NCBI GenBank assembly: GCA_028292265.1
Contig: JAQGMR010000042.1
Span: 1-64,000, forward strand
Length of the DNA stretch: 64,000 nt
Reading direction: 5' to 3'
Source of the DNA: Herminiimonas sp.
GTDB lineage: Bacteria > Pseudomonadota > Gammaproteobacteria > Burkholderiales > Burkholderiaceae_D
In this document: positions 35,281 through 44,624 of the stretch, one piece after another
Layout of the letters: each line of letters begins with the position of its first letter
Position numbering within the stretch: position 1 is the first letter of the stretch
The notes under the pieces: model-generated
The model's database searches: none
What the model saw: only the letters and a program-made list of their open reading frames with translations
What the model was told of the DNA's origin: nothing
Made by a program: the position numbers and the translations under genes

Positions 35281-35499
35281 TTGCAGGCGTTTGGGGCCGG
35301 TGCGGAGCAGCGCCTCCAGCGCGGGCCTTTTGCGGCGCTGGCCGGAACAGGCGTCCGCGTCGAAAAATATTACACTTCAAATTGCACGTCCTAATAATCC
35401 TGCATAAACCATTAATAATAAAGGATATATATTTTCGGCATGATTAATGCTTGGTAACTTCTGATTTTAACAATTAAAACTCAAAAACCAAGGATTACT

Positions 35500-36090
35500 A
35501 TGTTGCTCATAAGAATAAAGACGCTTGCTGCGCTCCTAGTCGTGCTGCTGGGCGCGCCTGCGTATGCGTCAGTCGTCGCGCACTTGCATGAAGAGTTCGC
35601 ATCGGGCGCCGTCTATAACGGCGACTTGACGTTTGCAGACAACTACGCAGCGCTGCTTTCAGCAAACGGCGCCTTGTCCGGTACTGGGTACGGCGTGCCG
35701 CTGGCGATGAACTTTGTTTGGTTAGAAGGCGTGCTGCCAGGCAAGAACCAGACCGACGTGCCGGGCCGTCTGAACGACTGGCTGGCGGACGGACCGCTCG
35801 GGAAGACGACCATCGGCATCGTCTGGGAATTTCCATCCGCCCAACTGGTGCTCGATCTTGCTGCATCGAACGCGGAGTGGGATACCGCAATCTACGGCAC
35901 AAGTTACTTCGCCGGACTCACAGTGTTCGACGCCAACGGGGCAGTAATCACTTCCGATGCAGCGGTCAGACACACCTTGGGTGGGGATACCCTCCCACCG
36001 CCAAACAGGGTTCCTGAACCGGGCAGCATCCTGCTGCTTGGCACAGGCATTGCCGCGCTGTTCGGCATGCGGCGGCGCAAGGCCGCATAA
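35500..36090 (+). CDS. PEP-CTERM sorting-signal exported protein
   Basis: The 196-residue protein has a signal peptide (residues 1-24, ending AYAS) and a C-terminal PEP-CTERM tail: VPEPGSILLLGTGIAALFG followed by MRRRKAA. Exosortase (EpsH/XrtA type) recognises this tail. The mature part is an unassigned beta-rich domain. The upstream 150 bases are much more AT-rich than the rest of the window. PEP-CTERM proteins go with exopolysaccharide biofilm systems, which fits the Wza-like gene at 23929. Confidence 0.9.
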   Translation: MLLIRIKTLAALLVVLLGAPAYASVVAHLHEEFASGAVYNGDLTFADNYAALLSANGALSGTGYGVPLAMNFVWLEGVLPGKNQTDVPGRLNDWLADGPLGKTTIGIVWEFPSAQLVLDLAASNAEWDTAIYGTSYFAGLTVFDANGAVITSDAAVRHTLGGDTLPPPNRVPEPGSILLLGTGIAALFGMRRRKAA

Positions 36091-36115
36091 TCGGCCTTTC
36101 TCGAAGGCTGTACTG

Positions 36116-36139
36116 CTGGCGTCCGAGTAAGGACGCCAG
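36116..36139. terminator. Hairpin after the PEP-CTERM gene
   Basis: CTGGCGTCC and GGACGCCAG form a perfect 9-bp stem with loop GAGTAA, 25 bases after the stop codon. The T-run is weak (TTGTG). Confidence 0.5.
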
Positions 36140-36159
36140 TTGTGCGCGCACGAGGGCTA

Positions 36160-36450
36160 TCTACCTGCCCACATTGCGCGATGCCGTGCAGCCGACATGG
36201 CCGCGCTCCGCGACCGCCTTCGGGCGTCAGCACACCAACACGTCCTCCGTTACCAGCGCCCAAAACATCCGTCTGTGTTCGCGCCATATTTCGTACAGAA
36301 GTCGCATTTGACGTCGTCGCAGGCGCACGAGCGCGTCATGGCTTTCTGAGCGTCGCGGAACGGCAGGCCTTTCTTCATCAGGTAGCCGGCCAAGTGCGTG
36401 GCAGCGGCTTGGCCCTGCAGCGCGGACCCGCGCATCGCTTCCGGCTTGAC
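36160..36450 (-). pseudogene. argH: Decayed argH (argininosuccinate lyase) 3'-end remnant
   Basis: On the minus strand, one frame (about 36450-36295) reads [37 protein letters not shown] (quoted in parts: [31 protein letters not shown]). This is close to the ArgH segment [37 protein letters not shown] as I recall it. Further on, other frames give VLTPEG and RGHVGCTASRNV, similar to the ArgH C-terminal VLTLEG and NHIGGTAPAQV. The frame changes and the lack of the N-terminal two thirds show a broken copy. The functional argH must be elsewhere. Confidence 0.7.
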
Positions 36451-36621
36451 CGCGACGGCGCCGGACGTCGCTACGCCAACCGCCCGTCGCGCGCTCCGGA
36501 CCGGCCTAACGCCGCATTTGCCAATTCCCCCCGCCCCCCTTTTGCACGTTAGCTGTGGCACCATCCGCCATACCGGATCGACCGGGACGGCTGTTAAAAC
36601 AGGGCGCCTGCCGCTTTCATC
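36451..36621. other. Interval before the cyclase gene
   Basis: GC-rich, with C- and G-runs and no supported gene. It should contain the promoter of the cyclase at 36622. Confidence 0.4.
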
Positions 36622-38697
36622 TTGAACAAGAAACGCTCGCTGCCGTCCCTTTCTTCAAAGCTGACCTTGTGGTTTGCCGCCTTCGCATTAGGCCTGACGG
36701 TAGTCACCGCAGTGCTGGTCGAGGACGCAGCGACCGAGGCCTTGCAAGCCAAGACAGGCGCATCGCTGGGCGACCTGGCAAGGCACTCAACGCGCGAACT
36801 GGATAGCAGCCTGCGCGAACGCTACAACGATATCCGCATCCTCGCGATGCGGCCCGATGTCGTCGACAGCAGTGCGCCGCCGGCGGCGCGGCAGCGCGTG
36901 CTGGAAGAGCTCCAGTCCGTTTACCGCCACTATGCCTGGATCGGCGTTACGGACGCGCGCGGCAAGGTTATCGCCGCAACGGGGGGCGTCCTCGCCGGCA
37001 CCGACGCTTCGGCCCGGTCCTGGTGGAGCAATGCGCAAAAGGGCAAGCATCTGGGCGACGTCCACGATGCGCTTCAGCTTGCCAGCAAGTTGCCGTATCG
37101 GTCCGGCGAGCCGTGGCGATTCGTCGACATCTCCTTTCCCTATTACGACGCTGCCGGACGCTTTGGCGGTGTGGTCTGCGCCCACATGAGTTGGGAGTGG
37201 GCACATGAAATCGACGAAGCCATTTTCGAGCCGAACCGGGAACATGGCCAAGTCGATTCCATCATCGTGCGCGCCGACGGCCTTGTGCTGCTTGGACCGG
37301 AAAAGCTGCAGGGACAGGTCCTTGCCACGCCAAGCCTTCAGGATGCGCGCGCCGGAAAATCAGCCTATCGCGTCGAGCGGTGGCCCGACGGAAAAGACTA
37401 CGTTGTGGGCATTAGTCGCAGCGGCCCGGTTGCGAGCGAGCCCGGCCTCAACTGGACGGTGCTGGTCCGCCAGGATGCAGGCGAAGCGTTTGCCCCGATC
37501 AAGAACATTCGTCGCCGGGTACTGTGGAGTGGTTTGCCGTTCGTGCTGGTGGCGTCACTGATTGGCTGGCTAAGCGCGCGCCGCATCACGCGTCCCCTCG
37601 CCAAGCTCGCCGAAAGTGCGCGCCATGTGCGACTTGGTCGCGAGCATGTCATTCTGCCTTGTGTGCTGGGTTATCGCGAAATTGAGGAGATGACAAAGTC
37701 GCTGCAAGCGATGGTTCGAAATGGCGAGAAGCAGCGCGCCAATCTGCTGGCGCTGAATAGCACACTTGAATCGCGGGTGCGGGAGCGGACCGAGGCGCTG
37801 GCGTTGAGCGAGTCGCGCCTGCGTACCATCGCCGACGGCATGCCGGCCCTGATCGCCTATGTCGACTGTGACCTGCGCTACAAATTCTGCAATCGAATTT
37901 ACGAAGACTGGTTTGGAAAGAGTTCGGCGGACGTCATGGGCCACACCATTAAGGAAGTCCTGGGGGCCGAGCTTTTCGCGCTTATTGCAGACCGGCTGGA
38001 CATTGCGCTGCGGGGCGAGACCGTGATGTTTGAACAAAGGCGCCCTCACAAGGGTGGGGTTCAGTTCATCAAGATCGCCTACATACCAGAGCGTGATACA
38101 AGCGGCGCGGTAACCGGCCTGTACATCATGGCGCATGACATTTCGGAGATGAAGCATATTCAGTTGAACCTGGAGCGGGATGTTTTGCACGACGCGCTCA
38201 CCGGATTGCCGAACCGACAGGCGCTCATGCTGGAACTGGACCGGATCGAAGTGCGGGCGCGGCGGCATAAAAACTCTTATGCGGTCCTGTTCCTCGACGT
38301 CGATCGCTTCAAGGACATTAACGATAACCACGGCCACGGCGCGGGCGACGAGGCACTGATCGGATTTGCGAAACGGTTAAAGGGCGCGGTCCGCGAATCG
38401 GACCTCGTTGCACGGCTTGGCGGCGACGAATTCGTCGTGCTGGTGGGCGACCTGGACGCGTCTGCGGATTGCATTACGGCGGTGGCGGAAAAAATCCTTC
38501 TCGCGCTGCGTGATCCGATCGCCATTCAAGGCATGCCGGTGATCCTTTCCACCAGTATTGGTATCGCGATTCCTTGCCATGAGCGGGAGCCGGCCGCTGA
38601 GATATTACGGCGGGCTGACCAGGCGATGTACGAAGCCAAGGCTGCTGGCAGGAATACCATCCGACTCTCGCGCACGGCAGCCCTTTCTGTCGTGTGA
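36622..38697 (+). CDS. Membrane diguanylate cyclase (dCache-HAMP-PAS-GGDEF)
   Basis: The 691-residue protein has an N-terminal membrane helix (about 14-33), a large periplasmic dCache sensor (about 40-285), a second helix (SGLPFVLVASLIGWL), a HAMP segment and coiled coil, a PAS domain (about 395-515: MPALIAYVDCDLRYKFCNR) and a GGDEF domain (about 530-685). The motif RLGGDEF is intact and the RxxD inhibition site is present (RESD). It starts with TTG at 36622; no clear ribosome-binding site is seen, so the start is tentative. The ligand is unknown. Confidence 0.88.
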   Translation: MNKKRSLPSLSSKLTLWFAAFALGLTVVTAVLVEDAATEALQAKTGASLGDLARHSTRELDSSLRERYNDIRILAMRPDVVDSSAPPAARQRVLEELQSVYRHYAWIGVTDARGKVIAATGGVLAGTDASARSWWSNAQKGKHLGDVHDALQLASKLPYRSGEPWRFVDISFPYYDAAGRFGGVVCAHMSWEWAHEIDEAIFEPNREHGQVDSIIVRADGLVLLGPEKLQGQVLATPSLQDARAGKSAYRVERWPDGKDYVVGISRSGPVASEPGLNWTVLVRQDAGEAFAPIKNIRRRVLWSGLPFVLVASLIGWLSARRITRPLAKLAESARHVRLGREHVILPCVLGYREIEEMTKSLQAMVRNGEKQRANLLALNSTLESRVRERTEALALSESRLRTIADGMPALIAYVDCDLRYKFCNRIYEDWFGKSSADVMGHTIKEVLGAELFALIADRLDIALRGETVMFEQRRPHKGGVQFIKIAYIPERDTSGAVTGLYIMAHDISEMKHIQLNLERDVLHDALTGLPNRQALMLELDRIEVRARRHKNSYAVLFLDVDRFKDINDNHGHGAGDEALIGFAKRLKGAVRESDLVARLGGDEFVVLVGDLDASADCITAVAEKILLALRDPIAIQGMPVILSTSIGIAIPCHEREPAAEILRRADQAMYEAKAAGRNTIRLSRTAALSVV

Positions 38698-38908
38698 TTG
38701 CTTCTATCGCCGGGTTGGAACGATGTGGCTCGCCGCCGCACGGGCGAAGGGCAAAAGGCACTCTCATGTCAATTCAACAAACCCGGTGCTTTTGCGGCCG
38801 GGAATCGGTGTATATTTTCGCTTGCCCGATTGACCGGCCGGGGAGCCGGAAACGAATTTCGAAATTCGCTATTCCACAACCGGCTCCTTCAAAAGATCCA
38901 GCACAGAA

Positions 38909-41137
38909 ATGAAGATTCGCGCTTACATTGCTCTTTGCGTCCTTGCCATTCTCGTTCCCGTGATTCTTTTCTCATGGGTCGCGATGTCCGACATGCAAAA
39001 TAGCGCGCGCGACGCTGCCATACGCGGCCTGAAGGAAACCGCACATTCCACCGCGCTGATCGTCGACCGCGAACTCTATAGTGCGGAAACCGCATTGAAG
39101 GTGTTGCAATCCTCGGCTTATCTTGCGAACGGCGATTACGCCGGGTTCTACGACCAGGCAAGAACCGTCAACGTTGGCAATACCCGGTGGGTCGTGCTGC
39201 TTGCGGAGAGCGGGCAGCAGCTCGTGAACACGCGCGTATCATACGGCACAGCCTTGCCCCCGCTAACACAGCAACGCGCCGACGAAACCCGGAAACAGCT
39301 TGACGCTGGCAAAACTCTTATTTCGAACCTTGTTCCCGGCACGCTCGACAATTCGCTACGGACGGAGATCACCGTGCCGGTTCAGACCTCGGGCGGCAAG
39401 CGATACCTGCTTGGCATCGTCTTCTCCACCGACCATTTCCGGCTGGCCATTGCCGACAATGGCACACCGAAAGACTGGGTTGTTGCGATCATCGACGGCC
39501 AGGGAAACTTCATTTCGCGCAGCCTTGATCCAGCGAAGAAGATTGGCACCCCGGCGCGGCCAGAGCTGGTTGCCGCTGCTCGGGCCCAGCACAGCGGTGA
39601 GATACAACACCCCACCCTGGAAGGCATGGAGTCTTACGATGCCTTCACCCGCCCATCGATCGGCCCCTGGTTTGTTGCAGTCGCCGCGCCGGTCGCCGGC
39701 ATCCAGGCGGCGGCCCGGCGGGCAGCCAGCCTCGCCCTGTTCGGCCTGGGTATTGCGCTGCTCTTTTCAACCCTCGTGGCCAGTGTTTTCGCGCGGAAGC
39801 TGCTGAAGTCGATAAAGCGGGCGACGGCATCGGCCACCTTGCTTGGTGCCGGCGAGACACCGACTTATTACCACTCGGGGCTGATTGAGGTCGACCAGCT
39901 TCACGACTCTCTGGCGCGCGCCGCCACCATGCTGGTTGCCGAAAAGTCGCGCCGTGAGGCGGCAGAGACGGAGCGACAATCGCTGCTTGCCAGCGAGCGC
40001 GCCGCGCGCAGCCTGGCGGAGCGGCAGAACAAGGCAAAGGATGACTTCCTGGCCATGCTCGGACATGAGTTGCGAAATCCACTCAGCGCAATTTCGGCAT
40101 CCATATCGCTGATCAAGCTGGCTGGAAGTGGCTCCGTCCAGGCGGAGCGCGCCTTGCAAGTTATTGCTCGCCAGTCCGGCCACCTTGGCCGCATCGTTGA
40201 GGACTTGCTCGATACCGCACGCATGATGGCCGGAAAGGTCGTGTTGTCGCCGACGCGCATTGACCTGGCCGCCGCGGTCCGTGCCGCGCTCGAGGCGCAG
40301 TCCAACGCCGGCACGTTGCAACATCTCACGGTCGAAGTCACCACCAAGCCGACCTGGGTTGAGGCCGACCCGACCCGCATTGACCAGATCGTCACCAACC
40401 TTCTCACCAATGCCGGAAAATACACGCCGCCCGGGGGGCGTATCACGATCGAGGTGGGAGCAGAAGCAGGCAACGGCGTCCTGTCTGTGGCAGACACTGG
40501 CGTCGGCATGGAGCCCGCGTTGCTGTCCACGGTGTTCGAACCCTTTGTGCAGGGTCAGCGGCCCCTTGACCGCGCAGGGGGCGGACTGGGCATTGGCCTC
40601 ACCATGGTCAAGAACCTGGCGGAGCTTCATGGCGGCTCGGTCCACGCTGAAAGCGCCGGTCCTTCCAAAGGCAGCCGCTTTACCTTGACGCTACCGCTGA
40701 CTTCCGCACCGGAACTGGATCCACCACGCGTTGATTTCAAGGCGCCGGAATTTGTGGCGCAACATCTGCGCAAGCGCATTCTCCTTATTGAAGACAACGT
40801 CGACAGTCGCCAGATGATTGCGATCCTGCTGCGGATTCAGGGGCATGAGGTAATCGAAGCCGGGACCGGTGGCGAAGGGGTGCGGCAGGCACTCTCGGCG
40901 CAGCCTGATATCGCCATCATCGATATCGGCTTGCCCGACATGGATGGCTATGAAGTCGCCCGGGCGATACGCGCTTCGGAGGCGGGCTTAAAAATCCGGC
41001 TGGTGGCGCTAACGGGATATGGCATGGCCGGCGATATCGAGCGCGCCATGCAAGCCGGCTTTGCCGAACACATCACCAAGCCGGTCAACATGGAATCGCT
41101 CTTGCGCGGTCTGGTGCAGCCGGCCGTGGCCAGCTGA
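38909..41137 (+). CDS. Hybrid sensor histidine kinase/response regulator
   Basis: The 742-residue protein has two membrane helices (about 5-25 and 275-300) around a Cache-type periplasmic domain. A HisKA domain (His near 386 in MLGHELRNPL), a HATPase domain (NLLTNAGKYTPPGG, DTGVGM, GGGLGIGL) and a C-terminal receiver follow. In the receiver the phospho-acceptor Asp is near 671 in IIDIGLPDMDG, with VALTGYG and the Lys in HITKPV. All catalytic motifs look intact. No partner regulator lies next to it. The stop codon directly abuts that of the convergent dehydratase gene, with no intergenic base. Confidence 0.92.
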   Translation: MKIRAYIALCVLAILVPVILFSWVAMSDMQNSARDAAIRGLKETAHSTALIVDRELYSAETALKVLQSSAYLANGDYAGFYDQARTVNVGNTRWVVLLAESGQQLVNTRVSYGTALPPLTQQRADETRKQLDAGKTLISNLVPGTLDNSLRTEITVPVQTSGGKRYLLGIVFSTDHFRLAIADNGTPKDWVVAIIDGQGNFISRSLDPAKKIGTPARPELVAAARAQHSGEIQHPTLEGMESYDAFTRPSIGPWFVAVAAPVAGIQAAARRAASLALFGLGIALLFSTLVASVFARKLLKSIKRATASATLLGAGETPTYYHSGLIEVDQLHDSLARAATMLVAEKSRREAAETERQSLLASERAARSLAERQNKAKDDFLAMLGHELRNPLSAISASISLIKLAGSGSVQAERALQVIARQSGHLGRIVEDLLDTARMMAGKVVLSPTRIDLAAAVRAALEAQSNAGTLQHLTVEVTTKPTWVEADPTRIDQIVTNLLTNAGKYTPPGGRITIEVGAEAGNGVLSVADTGVGMEPALLSTVFEPFVQGQRPLDRAGGGLGIGLTMVKNLAELHGGSVHAESAGPSKGSRFTLTLPLTSAPELDPPRVDFKAPEFVAQHLRKRILLIEDNVDSRQMIAILLRIQGHEVIEAGTGGEGVRQALSAQPDIAIIDIGLPDMDGYEVARAIRASEAGLKIRLVALTGYGMAGDIERAMQAGFAEHITKPVNMESLLRGLVQPAVAS

Positions 41138-42136
41138 CTAGTTATTGCCGCGGTCTGCAGAATTTGCTTGAGAATCGGCCTCGGCCAGCAGTCTTCCAAA
41201 CACCGCAAGATCGATATTGCCGCCGCTTAGGATGACACCGACGCGTTTGCCACGCAGGGGCAGCCCCGAGGCCAGCGCGCCCGCATAACCAAGGCAACCG
41301 GTCGGTTCCACAATCAGCTTCATGCGCTCTGACAGAAAACGCATCGCGTCTACCAGTTGCGCATCGGTGGCGGTAAGAATGTCGGCTGCCCGTTCCTTGA
41401 TAATCTGGAACGGCATTTTCCCCAGGCACTGCGTTTGCGCGCCATCTGCGATGGTCGCCGGCGTCGGGATGCGTACTAGTTGGCCCGCGCGCAGGGATTG
41501 CTGGCCATCGTTGCCAGCGGCTGGCTCCACACCAAACACTTTGCACGAAGCGGAACCGATTGAGGCGGCCAGCAGCGACCCCGCCAGCAATCCGCCACCG
41601 CCAACCGGCACGAACAGGTAGTCAAGCGGCCCGACTTCGTCGAACAGTTCCAGCGCCGCAGTGCCCTGGCCGGCGATGATATCGGCATGGTCATAGGGCG
41701 GCAGCAGCGTCAGGCCGCGCGAGCCGACCAGGTCGTCGGCAATTTTTTCGCGATCGTCCTGCACCCGGTCGTAAAAAATGACTTCGGCGCCATAGCCCCG
41801 CGTCGCCGTGGTCTTGATGCGCGGTGCGTCGTGCGGCATGACGATCACGGCCGGAATGCCCAGCATGCGGGCCGAGAGTGCAACCGCCTGCGCATGATTG
41901 CCGGTCGAAAAGGCCACCACGCCATGCCGGCGCTGCGCTTCGTTGAACTGGCAAAGCGCGTTGAATGCGCCGCGAAACTTGAAAGCGCCGACCCGTTGCA
42001 GATTTTCACACTTGAAGAAGAAGCTTGCGCCAGATTCCTGGTCGGCCGTACGGGAGTTCAGGACCGGGGTTTTGTTGGCCTGGCCAGCCAGCCGTCCTGC
42101 TGCGGCCACGACATCGGCATGGGTGGGTGGCGTCAC
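41138..42136 (-). CDS. Threonine dehydratase-like PLP enzyme
   Basis: The 332-residue fold-type II PLP enzyme has the PLP-binding Lys in AFKFRGAFNAL, the STGNHAQAVAL loop and the VGGGGLLAGSL phosphate-binding loop. It is short, without an ACT regulatory domain, so it is a catabolic type serine/threonine dehydratase or a 3-hydroxyaspartate ammonia-lyase. GTG 42136 is preceded by GGAG. It lies 35 bases after an aspartate dehydrogenase gene on the same strand. That pairing favours a role in amino-dicarboxylate metabolism, but the substrate cannot be read from the sequence. Confidence 0.85.
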   Translation of the reverse strand: MTPPTHADVVAAAGRLAGQANKTPVLNSRTADQESGASFFFKCENLQRVGAFKFRGAFNALCQFNEAQRRHGVVAFSTGNHAQAVALSARMLGIPAVIVMPHDAPRIKTTATRGYGAEVIFYDRVQDDREKIADDLVGSRGLTLLPPYDHADIIAGQGTAALELFDEVGPLDYLFVPVGGGGLLAGSLLAASIGSASCKVFGVEPAAGNDGQQSLRAGQLVRIPTPATIADGAQTQCLGKMPFQIIKERAADILTATDAQLVDAMRFLSERMKLIVEPTGCLGYAGALASGLPLRGKRVGVILSGGNIDLAVFGRLLAEADSQANSADRGNN

Positions 42137-42171
42137 ATTATTCTCCGGAGGCTGTGCGTGCTGACAGGCTA

Positions 42172-42975
42172 TTAGGCAACGACGAAAGTGCCGCTGAGAT
42201 TGGTGAGGCTGCGCACCAGGCTGAACGGTGCCAGCATTGATGTTTTGGGGTTCTCCGGCAGCGTCTTGCCGAGGATCGAGACGTCGATCTCGCCGAACGC
42301 GCCGCTGGCCTGTATGCGATGACGATTGCCGGTTGCGGCCGGGTCGGCGGTCAGGCGAACTTCGGTCTTGTCGAAGCCGACCCCGGCAAGCGCCACCGCC
42401 GCAGCCACGTTCGCATTTTGCGGGAACAGCAAGGCTGCCGTGCGCGCATTGCCGGTATAGAACACGGTGGCTTCCTTGAGGCTCTGGAGGTCGATCATGC
42501 TCTCGGCCGGCGTGCCCTTCCAGGCCAGCGGCGCCTTGTTGGACGTATAGACGACGCGGTCGAGGCCGGCGAAGCGCGCCGCGCCCAGCACATCGAGCCC
42601 ACCCAGCGCGCCGGCGGGAATTCGCACCTTGGCACCGGAGGCTTTTGCCGCGTCGCGTAACGCGGTTTCGATAGCAGCGTCGGCCAGCGCGCCGACCGAT
42701 GCCACTAGCAGGTCTACGCCAGCCGCCAGCACTTGCGGGCCTGCCGCCTTCAATGCCGCATGCCCGGCGCACTCAATGACGAGATCGAGCTTGCCCGACA
42801 TAAGCTGCTCTACCGAGGCTGCAAGCCGCACATCATCCGGTAGCCTGGCGCGAACGCTGTCATGCAACTCGGCGCGCTCCATGATGGCAACCACGCGGAT
42901 GTCCTTCGCGTGCTCACCTATGAGCCGGTACAGTGTCTGGCCGATGGCACCAAAGCCAATAATTCCAATTTCCAT
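42172..42975 (-). CDS. L-aspartate dehydrogenase
   Basis: The 267-residue protein has an N-terminal Rossmann motif (IGIIGFGAIGQTLYRL) and the aspartate dehydrogenase pattern further on: ECAGHAALKA, VASVGALAD, RIPAGALGGLD and LFPQNANVAAAVALAGVGFD. The enzyme converts L-aspartate and NAD(P)+ to iminosuccinate, or the reverse. It is probably the thirteenth gene of the long minus-strand train, 72 bases after livF. In other bacteria such enzymes feed NAD synthesis or recycle nitrogen; a role in a hydroxyaspartate-type route with the next gene is possible. Confidence 0.85.
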   Translation of the reverse strand: MEIGIIGFGAIGQTLYRLIGEHAKDIRVVAIMERAELHDSVRARLPDDVRLAASVEQLMSGKLDLVIECAGHAALKAAGPQVLAAGVDLLVASVGALADAAIETALRDAAKASGAKVRIPAGALGGLDVLGAARFAGLDRVVYTSNKAPLAWKGTPAESMIDLQSLKEATVFYTGNARTAALLFPQNANVAAAVALAGVGFDKTEVRLTADPAATGNRHRIQASGAFGEIDVSILGKTLPENPKTSMLAPFSLVRSLTNLSGTFVVA

Positions 42976-43047
42976 TAATCACCCGTTGCGTAAACAGACT
43001 TAGCCAAGTTGGGAGGAGCGGACAGACAGCCCGCAAAAAGCTTCGTG

Positions 43048-43848
43048 CTATCCGCCGAGATAGGCATTCAGCAAATCCGGATTGTTCAGCAGATTTTCAG
43101 AGCGGTCGCTGGCCTTGATGGCGCCGGTTTCAAAAACATAGGCGCGGGAGGCTACCGCCAGCGCATTGTGAATGTTCTGCTCAACCAGTAGCACCGTCAC
43201 GCCATGGCGATTGATTTCCCGCACGACTTCAAATACTTCATCCGCCATCTTCGGTGACAGGCCGAGGCTCGGTTCGTCGAGCATCAAGAGGCGCGGCTCC
43301 GACATGAGTGCGCGTCCGATGGCGAGCATCTGCTGTTCCCCACCCGACAGCGTGCCAGCCAGTTGCCGCTCGCGTTCCTTCAGGCGTGAGAACCGATGGA
43401 AGGCGATGGCGAGACGGCGCTCCACTTCCGACTTTGACTTGACGAGGTAGGCGCCCAGCATCAGGTTCTCACGCACCGTCATTTCGGGCCACACGTGGCG
43501 CTCTTCCGGGCAGTGCGCAATGCCCGCGGCAACCACGCGCTCGGCTGCCATGCCGGCGATCGGCTTGCCGTCCCAGACGATCTGGCCAGAAGCCGGTTTC
43601 AGTAAACCAGAAATGGCGCGCAGGGTGGTGCTCTTGCCAGCGCCGTTAGCGCCAATCAATGCCACCACCTCGCCCGCGTTGACATGCAGCGAGATGCCGT
43701 GCAGGGCTTCGGCCTTGCCGTAGCAAACATGGATGTCCTGGACCGACAGCAGTGGCGGCGCGGCGGCAACGGTGGCGGAAGCACCTGCGGCAGCGCCGGC
43801 GGCTTTCGCTTCTCGCGCAGCGCTCGGGACGGAATCTTCAATCAACAT
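43048..43848 (-). CDS. livF: Branched-chain-type ABC transporter ATPase LivF
   Basis: The 266-residue ATPase has Walker A GANGAGKSTTL, signature LSGGEQQML and Walker B LMLDEPSLGLSP, as in LivF. The first 30 residues are an extra Ala-rich leader not typical of the family. The ATG overlaps the livG stop by one base. It is one of the two ATPases of a Liv-type importer. Confidence 0.92.
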   Translation of the reverse strand: MLIEDSVPSAAREAKAAGAAAGASATVAAAPPLLSVQDIHVCYGKAEALHGISLHVNAGEVVALIGANGAGKSTTLRAISGLLKPASGQIVWDGKPIAGMAAERVVAAGIAHCPEERHVWPEMTVRENLMLGAYLVKSKSEVERRLAIAFHRFSRLKERERQLAGTLSGGEQQMLAIGRALMSEPRLLMLDEPSLGLSPKMADEVFEVVREINRHGVTVLLVEQNIHNALAVASRAYVFETGAIKASDRSENLLNNPDLLNAYLGG

Positions 43849-44624
43849 CAGTTCTTCGCCTTTCCCAGATAGGCTTCGATCACCTTCTGGTTGCCCTGGA
43901 TTTCGGCCGGCGTGCCTTCCGCCAGCTTTTCACCGAAGTTCATCACGACCAGCCGGTCCGACACGCCCATCACCAGGCTCATGTTGTGTTCCACCACCAC
44001 GATGGCCTCGACTCGCGAGGCCCGAACCGACTTCAATACCTTGCCAAAGGCCAGCGCCTCCTGGCTATTCAACCCGGCAGCCGGCTCGTCCAGCATCAGC
44101 ACCGAGGGGCTTGCGGCCAATGCGACAGCCACTTCCAGCAAACGCAATTCGCCGCACGACAGCAGGCTGGCCGGCGCGTTAATGCGCTCATTAAGACCCA
44201 TGATTTCAACGATTTCGGCAGCGCTGTCGCGCACTTCGCGCTCCATGCGTCCGACATGAGCGCGTGGAAAAAACGTATCGAACAGCGACTGGCGTGCGGC
44301 CATGTAATGCCCGGCCAGCACGTTCTCAAAGACCGACAGGCGCTTCTGCACATTGGTCTTCTGAAAGCTGCGAACAATGCCGCGCTGCGCTATGGTGTGC
44401 GGCGCATCTCCGGTAATGTCCTTGTTGCGAAAAAGAACGCGCCCCGTGGTTGGCTTGTAGAAGCCGGTAATGAGATTGAAGCAGGTCGTCTTGCCCGCGC
44501 CGTTCGGCCCGATCAGGCCGAGAATCTCGCCGGGCATAACGGTGAAGCTGATGTCCTTGACCGCGGTAATGCCGCCGAAGCGCTTGCTGACCGCATCGAC
44601 GCTTAACAATGGCTGGGCGCTCAT
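43848..44624 (-). CDS. livG: Branched-chain-type ABC transporter ATPase LivG
   Basis: The 258-residue ATPase has Walker A GPNGAGKTTCFNLI, signature LSCGELRLLE and Walker B LMLDEPAAGLN, with the longer C-terminus of LivG. The signature has Cys in place of the second Gly-adjacent position, a tolerated variation. It overlaps livM by four bases. Confidence 0.92.
   Translation of the reverse strand: MSAQPLLSVDAVSKRFGGITAVKDISFTVMPGEILGLIGPNGAGKTTCFNLITGFYKPTTGRVLFRNKDITGDAPHTIAQRGIVRSFQKTNVQKRLSVFENVLAGHYMAARQSLFDTFFPRAHVGRMEREVRDSAAEIVEIMGLNERINAPASLLSCGELRLLEVAVALAASPSVLMLDEPAAGLNSQEALAFGKVLKSVRASRVEAIVVVEHNMSLVMGVSDRLVVMNFGEKLAEGTPAEIQGNQKVIEAYLGKAKN

Noticed and set aside
35340..35400. Sigma-54 promoter before the PEP-CTERM gene
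   Set aside because: A TTGCA is present, but the -24 GG is missing and the spacing is one base too long.
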